In this document: piece after piece, positions 52,601-60,212 of the stretch
Numbering within the stretch: position 1 is the first letter of the stretch
How the letters are laid out: the number at the start of each line of letters is the position of its first letter
From: Janthinobacterium sp. 1_2014MBL_MicDiv
GTDB taxonomy: Bacteria > Pseudomonadota > Gammaproteobacteria > Burkholderiales > Burkholderiaceae_D
Assembly (NCBI RefSeq): GCF_001865675.1
Contig: NZ_CP011319.1
Location: 1,612,001-1,676,000, forward strand
Reading direction: 5' to 3'
DNA length: 64,000 bases
Program-made: the position numbers and the translations under genes
Notes under the pieces: generated by a model
What the model saw: the letters and a program-made list of their open reading frames with translations, nothing else
Databases searched by the model: none
What the model was told of the DNA's origin: nothing

Positions 52601-52800
52601 TGATGCTGGGCTGGGGCGAGGGCGCCGAGTTGCGCCGTCCGCTGGGCCTGGCCATCTTCGGCGGGCTGATCGTCAGCCAGGTGCTGACCCTGTTTACCAC
52701 GCCCGTCATCTACCTGGCCTTTGACCGCCTGGGCCAGCGCTTCGCGCCGAAGACGCGCGGCGTGAACCTGGACAAGCCGGGTGCGGGGAGCGCCGCGTGA
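49687..52800 (+). CDS. mdtB: RND efflux pump permease, MdtB-like
   Basis: A 1037-residue inner-membrane proton/drug antiporter subunit of the HAE-1 RND family. It has twelve helices and two large periplasmic loops. Family marks include FIQRPVATALLMLAIVLAGL at the N-terminus, ATGFVVDDAIVMIENIARYI in helix 4 (conserved Asp pair of the proton relay), and GIVKKNAIMMIDFAIEAERD in helix 10 with the conserved Lys. MdtB and MdtC form a mixed trimer in E. coli. It overlaps mdtA and the next pump gene by four bases each. Confidence 0.94.
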   Translation: MSPSTPFIQRPVATALLMLAIVLAGLVGFKFLPLAALPQVDFPTIQVQTLYPGASPEVMGQTVTAPLERQFGQMSGLQRMSSTSAAGVSIITLQFTLGQTLDVAEQEVQAAINAGGSLLPTDLPAPPVYAKINPADAPVLTLAITSDTMPLTQVQNIVNTRLALKISQVNGVGLVSLSGGQRPAVRIQGDTKLLASYGLGLDSLRTAIAAANVNSAKGSFDGPTRSFTINANDQLVTAEDYKRLIITYKNGAPVRLSDVANVVDSAENTRLGAWSGKQPAIILNVQRQPGANVIKTVDAIKALLPDLQASLPAAMKLDVLSDRTTGIRASVEHVEMELLLSVLLVVLVIFAFLHSLRATVIASLSVPISLIGACGVMYLLGYSLNNLSLMALTIATGFVVDDAIVMIENIARYIEEGETPMAAALKGASQIGFTIISLTVSLIAVLIPLLFMGDVVGRLFREFAMTLAITILISAVVSLTLVPMMSARWLKSHADEKVSATGQRIQAFLDRVIHQYDHALVWVLKRQGLTLLVALATLLLTVILYVTIPKGLFPTQDTGQLQARLETSQAVSYERMAVLQQAAASALLEDPDVDTLSSLVGVDAANNTMLHTGSMLINLKRSRSDSQEDIMERLRGRVARVAGVTLYLQPTQDLTIDAESGPTQYRVSLEGADTATVTEWAGKLAARMREKSQLRNVVTDAGATGAAVSVAIDRDSAARMSITTATVDDALYNAFGQRIISTIFTETNQYRVILEAQPGIVTTPSDLSDLQVRTGSGKSTPLSAFASVSEKQAPLQITHVAQYPATTLGFDTTHGVALGSAVDAIRQAAKDIALPPSVTLTFLGAAGAYENSLSNQLWLILAAVVCVYIVLGVLYESYIHPLTILSTLPSAGVGALLALMLSGQDLGVIGIIGIILLIGIVKKNAIMMIDFAIEAERDEGKSPQEAIHQAALLRFRPILMTTLAALFAAVPLMLGWGEGAELRRPLGLAIFGGLIVSQVLTLFTTPVIYLAFDRLGQRFAPKTRGVNLDKPGAGSAA

Positions 52801-55800
52801 ACCTGTCCGAACCGTTCGTCAAGCGCCCCATCGCCACCGTGCTGCTGACCATCGGCATCGCGCTGGCGGGCGTCGGCGCCTTCTTCGTGCTGCCCGTCTC
52901 GCCGCTGCCGCAAGTCGATTATCCGACCATCTCCGTCAGCGCCAGCCTGCCCGGCGCCAGTCCGGCCACCATGGCCACCTCGGTGGCCACGCCGCTGGAG
53001 CGGCGCCTGGGCGTCATCTCCGGCGTGAACGAGATGACGTCGTCCTCGGGCACGGGTTCGACGCGCATCAATTTGCAGTTTGACCTGAACCGCAAGATCG
53101 ATTCGGCCGCGCGCGAAGTGCAGGCGGCCATTTCCGCCTCGCGCGTGGACTTGCCGGCCACCCTGCGCAGCAACCCCACCTACCGCAAGGCCAATCCGTC
53201 CGACGCGCCCGTGATCATCCTGGCGCTGACGTCGAAGACGCGCACGCCGGGCCAGATCTACGACGCCGTCTCGAACCTGGTGCAGCAGAAAGTGGCGCAA
53301 GTGAAGGGCGTGGGCGACGTGGAACTGGGCGGCGGCTCGCTGCCGGCCGTGCGCGTGGAACTGCTGCCTTACCAGCTCAATCACTATGCCGTGTCGATGG
53401 AAGACGTGCGCGCGGCCATCCAGGCCAGCAACGCCAACCGGCCGAAGGGGGCGATCTCCGGCGATGAGCGCAGCCTGCAGATTTACTCGGGCGCCAACAC
53501 GGCTTCGGGCGGGCGCAGCGCGGCCGACTACCGCAGCCTGGTGGTGGCCTGGCGCGACGGCGCCGCCATCCGCCTCGACGACGTGGCCGAAGTGGTCGAC
53601 GGCGTGGAAAACACGAATACCCTGGGCCTGTTCAACGGCGACCCCGCTGTCATCGTGCTGATCACGCGCCAGCCCGGCGCGAACGTCATCGCCACCGTCG
53701 ACGGCGTGCGCGCGCTGCTGCCGCAACTGCAGGCGCAGCTGCCCGGCGACATCAAGCTGCAGGTGGCGTCCGACAGCACCAATTCCATCCGCTCCTCGCT
53801 GCACGAGATCGAATTCACGCTGATCCTGTCCATCGTGCTGGTCGTGCTGGTGGTCAGCGCCTTCCTGCGCAGCGTGCGCGCCACCATCATCCCCGCCGTC
53901 GCCACCATCGTCTCGCTGCTGGGCACCTTCGGCGTGATGTACATGCTGGGCTTCAGCCTGAATAACCTTTCCCTGATGGCGCTCACGGTGGCCACCGGCT
54001 TTGTCGTCGATGATGCCATCGTGGTGCTGGAAAACACGCAGCGCCACATCGAGGCCGGCATGGACCGCTTCAAGGCGGCCCTGCTGGGCGCGCGCGAGGT
54101 GGGCTTCACGGTGCTGTCGATCAGCCTGTCGCTGGTGGCCGTCTTCATCCCGCTGCTGTTCATGGGCGGGCAGGTGGGACGGCTGTTCCGCGAATTTGCC
54201 GTGACCCTGTCGGCCGCCGTCATGATTTCGCTGGTGATCTCGCTCACCACGACGCCGATGATGTGCGCCTGGCTGCTGAAAAGCGGCCAGCAGCACAAGC
54301 CGCCCGGCGCCGTGGCGCGCTGGTTCGAGCGCGGCTTCGAGCGCATGCTGAACGTCTATGAGCACTGCCTGGACTGGGCCCTGTCCAGCGCCGCGCTGGT
54401 GATGACCATCCTCGTGTTCGTCGTCGGCCTGAACGTGTACCTGTTCGCGGCCGCGCCGAAAGGCTTCTTCCCGCAGCAGGACACGGGCCAGATCAATGGC
54501 GGCATGCGCGCCGACCAGAGCATCTCGTTCCAGGCCATGCAGGGCAAGCTGCGCCAGCTGGTCAACATCATCAAGGACGATCCCGCCGTCGCCACCGTCG
54601 TGGGCTTCACGGGCGGCGGACGGGCGGGCGGCGGCTTCATGTTCATCGATTTGAAACCGGCGTCGCAGCGCACGGACAAGGGCCAGGCCGTGATCGCCCG
54701 TCTGCGCCCGCAGCTGGCCAAGGTGACGGGCATTTCGCTGTTCCTCAACCCCGTGCAGGATCTGCGCATGGGCGGGCGCTCGAGCAATTCCACCTACCAG
54801 TACACCCTGATCAGCGACAACCAGGCGGACCTGAAGAAGTGGGCGGCGAAGCTGGCCGACCAGATGAAGCTGCAGCCGGCCCTGATCGACGTCGACACGG
54901 ACCAGGCGGAAAACGGCGTGGAAACCTTCGTCACCATCGACAAGGACCGCGCCACGCAGCTGGGCGTGCAGGTCAGGGATATCGACAATGCGCTGTACAA
55001 CAGCTTCGGCCAGCGCCAGGTGGCGACCATCTACGATGAGCTGAACCAGTACCATGTGATCATGGAAGTGGCGCCGCGCTATGCGCAAAGCCCGGAAGCG
55101 CTGCGTTCCGTCTACGTGCCGGCCTCGAATGCGGCCGCCGCTGCCGCCAGTACTACCGCTACGGCCACGGCCACCGCCACCGCCACCGCGACGGCAAGCG
55201 CGGCGACGTCCAACACGACGGCGGCGCGCGACCCGTCCAGCGGCTCGGCCCTGTCCACCACGCTGGCGCACATGGTGCCGCTGTCGTCGTTCAGCAGCTT
55301 CGCGGAAAGCTCGACGGCGACGTCGATCAACCACCAGGGCGGCGAACTGGCGACCACCGTGTCGTTCAACCTGGCCGACGGCTATCCGCTCAGCGACGGC
55401 CAGGCGGCCGTGGCCCAGGCGGAGTCGGAAATCGGCATGCCGGTCAACGTGCGCGGCAGCTTCCAGGGTTCGGCGAAGAGCGCGCAGGACAGCAACAAGG
55501 AGCAGCCGCTCTTGATCCTGGCGGCCATCGTGGTGATCTACATCGTGCTGGGCATCCTGTACGAAAGCCTGATCCACCCCGTCACCGTGTTGTCGACCCT
55601 GCCCTCGGCGGGCGTGGGCGCCGTGCTGGCGCTGCTGCTGTTCCGCATGGAGTTTTCCATCATAGCCCTGATCGGCGTGTTCCTATTGATCGGTATCGTG
55701 AAGAAAAATGCTATATTGATCATCGACTTCGCGCTGGAGGCCGAGCGTTCGCGCGGCCTGACAGCGGTGGAAGCGGTGCGCGAGGCATGTTTGCTGCGTT

Positions 55801-56054
55801 TCCGCCCCATCCTGATGACCACCCTGGCGGCGGCGCTTGGCGCCTTGCCGCTGGCGATCGGTTTCGGCGAGGGGTCAGAGCTACGCCAGCCCTTGGGGGT
55901 CGCCATCATCGGCGGCCTGATTGCCAGCCAGTTACTCACATTGCTGACCACCCCGGTGGTCTACATCCTGCTCGACAAGCTGCGCACGCGCAGCGCCGAC
56001 GAGCAGCAATTGAGCCGCATTCCTGGGCCAGATAACCCGAGCACACAATCATGA
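52797..56054 (+). CDS. mdtC: RND efflux pump permease, MdtC-like, with Ala/Thr insert
   Basis: A 1085-residue second pump subunit, paired with the MdtB-like protein. It has the same core: FVKRPIATVLLTIGIALAGV, ATGFVVDDAIVVLENTQRHI and GIVKKNAILIIDFALEAERS. It is about 50 residues longer than MdtC of E. coli. The excess is a low-complexity Ala/Thr/Ser segment at residues about 778-815 (alternating Thr-Ala run coded by ACC/GCC triplets) in the second periplasmic domain. It starts with GTG, overlapping the mdtB stop (GTGA). Its own stop overlaps the outer-membrane factor gene. Confidence 0.93.
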   Translation: MNLSEPFVKRPIATVLLTIGIALAGVGAFFVLPVSPLPQVDYPTISVSASLPGASPATMATSVATPLERRLGVISGVNEMTSSSGTGSTRINLQFDLNRKIDSAAREVQAAISASRVDLPATLRSNPTYRKANPSDAPVIILALTSKTRTPGQIYDAVSNLVQQKVAQVKGVGDVELGGGSLPAVRVELLPYQLNHYAVSMEDVRAAIQASNANRPKGAISGDERSLQIYSGANTASGGRSAADYRSLVVAWRDGAAIRLDDVAEVVDGVENTNTLGLFNGDPAVIVLITRQPGANVIATVDGVRALLPQLQAQLPGDIKLQVASDSTNSIRSSLHEIEFTLILSIVLVVLVVSAFLRSVRATIIPAVATIVSLLGTFGVMYMLGFSLNNLSLMALTVATGFVVDDAIVVLENTQRHIEAGMDRFKAALLGAREVGFTVLSISLSLVAVFIPLLFMGGQVGRLFREFAVTLSAAVMISLVISLTTTPMMCAWLLKSGQQHKPPGAVARWFERGFERMLNVYEHCLDWALSSAALVMTILVFVVGLNVYLFAAAPKGFFPQQDTGQINGGMRADQSISFQAMQGKLRQLVNIIKDDPAVATVVGFTGGGRAGGGFMFIDLKPASQRTDKGQAVIARLRPQLAKVTGISLFLNPVQDLRMGGRSSNSTYQYTLISDNQADLKKWAAKLADQMKLQPALIDVDTDQAENGVETFVTIDKDRATQLGVQVRDIDNALYNSFGQRQVATIYDELNQYHVIMEVAPRYAQSPEALRSVYVPASNAAAAAASTTATATATATATATASAATSNTTAARDPSSGSALSTTLAHMVPLSSFSSFAESSTATSINHQGGELATTVSFNLADGYPLSDGQAAVAQAESEIGMPVNVRGSFQGSAKSAQDSNKEQPLLILAAIVVIYIVLGILYESLIHPVTVLSTLPSAGVGAVLALLLFRMEFSIIALIGVFLLIGIVKKNAILIIDFALEAERSRGLTAVEAVREACLLRFRPILMTTLAAALGALPLAIGFGEGSELRQPLGVAIIGGLIASQLLTLLTTPVVYILLDKLRTRSADEQQLSRIPGPDNPSTQS

Positions 56055-57490
56055 AGCAAGTAAAACCTATCCAGTCCGCCGTTCCCGCACGCCTGCGCCG
56101 GCATGTCCTGTCGCTGGCCACCGCGGCCGCCTTCGTCCTGCTGGCCGGCTGCGCCGTCAGCCCCGCGTATGACGTGCCGACGGCCGCCGCGCCGCAGGCG
56201 TTCAAGGAGGCGGCCGGCTGGCAACCCGCCGTGCCGGCCGATACCCTCGAGCGCGGTCCATGGTGGACCCTGTTCGGCGACGCGCAACTGAACCGGCTGG
56301 CCGACAGCATCGAAGTGTCGAACCAGAACGTGGCGGAAGCCATCGCCGCGTACGAGCAGGCGCGCGCGCTGGTGCGCGAACAGCGCGCGTCGCTCTTCCC
56401 GACCGTGAATCTGACGGGCAGCGGCGCCCGCTCGGGCGGCGGCGGCGAGCAGCAGACGAACAACAACTTCAAGGCCGCCATCGGCGCGTCGTGGGAACCG
56501 GACGTGTGGGGCAAGCTGCGCGCCGGCGTGACGGGGGCGGACGCCAGCGCCGCCGCCAGCGCGGCGGACCTGGCCGCGGCGCGCCTGTCGGCGCAGGGCG
56601 AGCTGGCCACCAATTATTTTTCGCTGCGCCAGAGCGATGCGCAGATCGCGCTGCTCAATGCCACCATCGACGGCTACAAGCGCGTGCTCGACATCACCAG
56701 CAACCGCTTCAATTCCGGCATCGCCGCCAAGTCCGACCTGCTGCAGGCGCAGACGCAGCTGGCCAATGCGCAGATCGACCTGTCGAGCCAGACGCGTCAG
56801 CGCGCCCAGCTCGAACACGCGATCGCCATCCTCTTGGGCCGTGCCCCATCGGACTTCAGCCTGGCCGTGGCGCCGTGGACCCTGACCGTGCCCGACGTGC
56901 CGCTGGGCGTGCCGTCGACCCTGCTGCAGCGCCGTCCCGACATCGCCGCCGCCGAGCGCCGCGTGGCCGTGGCCAATGAGCAGATCGGCATCGCCCGTTC
57001 CGCCTACTATCCGAGCCTGAACCTGACGGGTTCCTACGGCTCGGGCGCCAGCAAGGTGGGCGACCTGTTCAATGCATCGAGCAGCCTGTGGTCGCTGGGC
57101 GTGTCGGCCGCGCAGACGCTGTTCAACGCGGGCGCCACGACGGCCAGCGTGGACGCGGCCAGGGCCGGCCACGAGGCGGCCGTGGCGCGCTACCGCCAGA
57201 CGGTGCTGGCCGCCTTTGGCGCCGTGGAAGACCAGTTGTCGGCCACGCGCGCGCTGGCCGAGCAGCTGGCCTTGCGCCAGCAGGCGTCGGCGGCCGCCGA
57301 CCAGGTGGAACAGCAGATGCTGAACCGCTACAACGCGGGCCAGGTCGGCTATACGGACGTGGTGACGGCGCAGGTGACGGCCCTGTCGGCGCGCCGTTCC
57401 CTGGTGCAGGCACAGGCGGATCGCCAGACGACGGCCGTGGCCCTGATCCAGTCGCTCGGCGGCGGCTGGCATACGCCGCAGGCGCAGTAA
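56051..57490 (+). CDS. RND efflux outer-membrane factor (OprM/NodT family lipoprotein)
   Basis: A 479-residue TolC-type channel. The N-terminus is a lipoprotein signal ending in LLAGCAVSP. Two repeated helical-hairpin halves follow, with LNRLADSIEVSNQNVAEAIA in the first and RPDIAAAERRVAVANEQIGI at the start of the second. It starts inside the mdtC stop (ATGA), completing a self-contained tripartite pump operon. In E. coli the corresponding operon lacks its own channel gene and uses TolC. Confidence 0.93.
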   Translation: MKQVKPIQSAVPARLRRHVLSLATAAAFVLLAGCAVSPAYDVPTAAAPQAFKEAAGWQPAVPADTLERGPWWTLFGDAQLNRLADSIEVSNQNVAEAIAAYEQARALVREQRASLFPTVNLTGSGARSGGGGEQQTNNNFKAAIGASWEPDVWGKLRAGVTGADASAAASAADLAAARLSAQGELATNYFSLRQSDAQIALLNATIDGYKRVLDITSNRFNSGIAAKSDLLQAQTQLANAQIDLSSQTRQRAQLEHAIAILLGRAPSDFSLAVAPWTLTVPDVPLGVPSTLLQRRPDIAAAERRVAVANEQIGIARSAYYPSLNLTGSYGSGASKVGDLFNASSSLWSLGVSAAQTLFNAGATTASVDAARAGHEAAVARYRQTVLAAFGAVEDQLSATRALAEQLALRQQASAAADQVEQQMLNRYNAGQVGYTDVVTAQVTALSARRSLVQAQADRQTTAVALIQSLGGGWHTPQAQ

Positions 57491-57617
57491 ACGGCGAGGG
57501 CGCGCAGGGTGCAAGCCCAGCGCCAATTTCGGGGATTTCGGCGCGGCTTGAGTGCTAGAATGCAAGATTATCAATTGCCAGCCCCGCAGTCTTGCCGTGG
57601 CTGTTTTCTTGCAGACG

Positions 57618-60212
57618 ATGACACGCAGCAAACACAGCACATTGTCCGTCCCCGAGGTGGCCGCCATCGTCTTTCCCGTGGTGGCCATCGGCGCTTCCGC
57701 CGGCGGACTCGACCCGATAGTCGCTTTCCTGGCCAATGTGCCGCAGGAAAGCGGCATCGCCTATGTGGTGGTCCAGCACCTCGATCCCACGCAGAAGGCC
57801 ATGCTGCCGGAACTGCTGCAGCGCGCCACCAGCATACCCGTCGCGGAAATCACGCACCAGGCGGAATTGCGCCCCAACCATATCTATGTGATTCCCTCGA
57901 ATGCCGACCTGAGCCTGTCCAGGGGGCGTTTCGTGCTCAGCGAGCCGGTGCAGCTGCGCGGGCACCGCTTGCCGATCAACACTTTTTTCGAAAGCCTGGC
58001 AAGCGAACTGGGGGAATTGGCCGTGGGCGTGATTTTTTCCGGCATGGGCAGCGACGGCACGCGGGGCCTGCAAGCCATCAAGCACGCGGGCGGCCTGACC
58101 CTGGCGCAGTACCCGGACACGGCCAAGTTCGACATGATGCCGCAAAGCGCGATTGCCGCCGAAGTGGTGGACTTGATCGATCTGCCCGAGAAGATGCCGG
58201 AAAAGATCATCAACTACCTGTTCCGCAGCAGTTTCCTCAGTTCGCCCGGCCACGAACCGAGCGGGCGCAATTCGCTGCAGGACATCGTCGGCTTGCTGAC
58301 CGAACATACGGGTAACAGTTTCACGGATTACAAGATCAATACGGTGCTGCGCCGCATCGAGCGCCGCATGAGCTTGTATCAGATGACGTCGATGGACGAA
58401 TATGCGCCGTACTTGCGCGCCAACCCTACGGAAATCGATTTGCTGTTCAAGGAATTGCTGATCGGCGTGACGAGCTTTTTCCGCGACCAGAAAGTGTGGG
58501 AATACCTGAAGATGGTGGCCTTGCCGCAGATGCTGGCAGCCCACCCGGACGGACGCGCCTTCAAGGCCTGGATACCGGCCTGTTCCACGGGAGAGGAAGC
58601 GTATTCGCTGGCGATGGTGTTCCACGAAGTGGTGGCCGACATCAATCCGCCGTCGAAGTACAGCCTGCAGATCTTTGCCACCGACCTGTCGGCCGACGCC
58701 ATCGACCGCGCGCGCCAGGGACGTTTTCCGCAAACCATCCGCAGCGACGTGTCCGCCGAGCGCATCGAGCGTTTCTTTGTGCTGGAGAAGAACGATTACT
58801 TTGTGAAGAAAGAGATCCGCAACATGATCATCTTTGCCCAGCAAAACATCATTTCGGACCCGCCGTTTACCAAGCTCGACATCCTGTGCTGCCGCAATCT
58901 GTTGATTTATCTCAATGCCAAGCTGCAGCAACGCTTGATTCCGCTGTTTCACTACGCCTTGAACCGCGATGGTATCTTGTTGCTGGGTAGCGCCGATACG
59001 CCCGGTCATTTTTCCGACCTGTTTTCGCCGCTGACCACGTCGACCCGGCTGTACCGCCGCCTCGACAATCTGGCGCGCCAGCGCCTGCCCACCTATTTCC
59101 CCACCAAGGTTTCGGCGGCCTCGCCGCCGGCACCGAGCGACACGAGAGAAGTCAGCATGACTGGAAAGATCCAAGCCCATGTCGAGCAATTATTGCTCCA
59201 GAAATATTCACCGGCCGCCGCGCTGCTGAACCAGGAGGGGGACATCCTGTATATCAATGGCCGCACGGGCGCCTTCCTCGAGCCGGCGGCCGGCAAGGCC
59301 AACTGGAATATCCATGCGATGGCGCGCGAAGGCTTGCGCTACGAACTGGCCGACCTCATCAAGCAAGCCCTGCAAAGCGAAAGCATGGTGCGCCTGAAGG
59401 GCCTGGTGGTGAAGGACCATCTGGGGCAGTCGCTGGGCGTGGACCTGAGCGCCGAGGCGCTGAGCCAGCCCGAGTCGCTGCGCGGCATGGTCTTCGTCAC
59501 GTTTTCCAGCGTGCCGCTGGTGGCCGAGGCGCGCCGCGGCCGCTCGCCCAATCCCAAGGTGCTGGAGCTGGAACAGCAGCTGGTGCAGGCGCGCAATGAA
59601 ATCCAGGCCGTGCGCGACGAGATGCAGACCTCGCGCGAGGAGCTGAAGTCGGCCAACGAGGAATTGCAGTCGACCAACGAGGAATTGCAATCGACGAACG
59701 AGGAACTGACCACCTCGAAGGAAGAGATGCAGTCGCTCAACGAAGAGCTGTACACGGTCAATGCGGAACTGCAATCGAAGGTCGATGATTTGTCGCTGGT
59801 CAATAGCGACATGAAGAATCTGCTCAATAGTACCGATATCGCCACCATTTTCCTCGACAGCGCCTTGCGCATCCGCCGCTTTACGGCGCCGGCCACGCAA
59901 ATCTATAAGCTGATCCAGACGGACTTGCGCCGGCCGCTCAGCGACATCGTCAACGACCTCGACTACCCTGGCCTGGAAGCGGATGCGCTGGAAGTCATCC
60001 GCAGCCTCGTGTTTTGCGAGCGCCAGGTGCAGACCAAGACGGGGCGCTGGTATAACGTGCGCATCATGCCGTACCGCACGATAGAAAATGTGATCGACGG
60101 CGTGGTGGTGACTTTCATCAACATCACGGAATCGAAACTGCTGGAAGCCCAGCTGCGCCAGATCCAGTCCGGCGGCGCGGCTGCAGGCAATGGCGGCGCG
60201 AGCGTGCCATGA
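57618..60212 (+). CDS. CheB-CheR-PAS fusion protein
   Basis: An 864-residue cytosolic fusion. A CheB methylesterase domain (about 15-195) has S27 in GASAGG, QHLDP and GMGSDGTRG. A CheR methyltransferase domain (about 215-480) has FTDYKINTVLRRIERRM, the SAM site WIPACSTGEEAYSLAM, FATDLSADAIDRAR and CCRNLLIYL. A heptad-like coiled coil follows (about 655-725, repeating EELQSTN), then a PAS domain. No receiver domain precedes CheB. Such fusions sense signals rather than adapt classical chemoreceptors. A GTG at 57552 would add 22 residues. The stop overlaps the kinase gene by four bases. Confidence 0.92.
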   Translation: MTRSKHSTLSVPEVAAIVFPVVAIGASAGGLDPIVAFLANVPQESGIAYVVVQHLDPTQKAMLPELLQRATSIPVAEITHQAELRPNHIYVIPSNADLSLSRGRFVLSEPVQLRGHRLPINTFFESLASELGELAVGVIFSGMGSDGTRGLQAIKHAGGLTLAQYPDTAKFDMMPQSAIAAEVVDLIDLPEKMPEKIINYLFRSSFLSSPGHEPSGRNSLQDIVGLLTEHTGNSFTDYKINTVLRRIERRMSLYQMTSMDEYAPYLRANPTEIDLLFKELLIGVTSFFRDQKVWEYLKMVALPQMLAAHPDGRAFKAWIPACSTGEEAYSLAMVFHEVVADINPPSKYSLQIFATDLSADAIDRARQGRFPQTIRSDVSAERIERFFVLEKNDYFVKKEIRNMIIFAQQNIISDPPFTKLDILCCRNLLIYLNAKLQQRLIPLFHYALNRDGILLLGSADTPGHFSDLFSPLTTSTRLYRRLDNLARQRLPTYFPTKVSAASPPAPSDTREVSMTGKIQAHVEQLLLQKYSPAAALLNQEGDILYINGRTGAFLEPAAGKANWNIHAMAREGLRYELADLIKQALQSESMVRLKGLVVKDHLGQSLGVDLSAEALSQPESLRGMVFVTFSSVPLVAEARRGRSPNPKVLELEQQLVQARNEIQAVRDEMQTSREELKSANEELQSTNEELQSTNEELTTSKEEMQSLNEELYTVNAELQSKVDDLSLVNSDMKNLLNSTDIATIFLDSALRIRRFTAPATQIYKLIQTDLRRPLSDIVNDLDYPGLEADALEVIRSLVFCERQVQTKTGRWYNVRIMPYRTIENVIDGVVVTFINITESKLLEAQLRQIQSGGAAAGNGGASVP

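Noticed and set aside
52710..55577. Minus-strand open frame of 955 codons opposite the MdtC-like gene
   Set aside because: Same reason: antisense of a conserved pump gene, no recognisable domain.
59630..59790. Tandem DNA repeat in the CheB-CheR gene
   Set aside because: The 21-base periodicity encodes the EELQSTN coiled-coil heptads usual for this fusion family.
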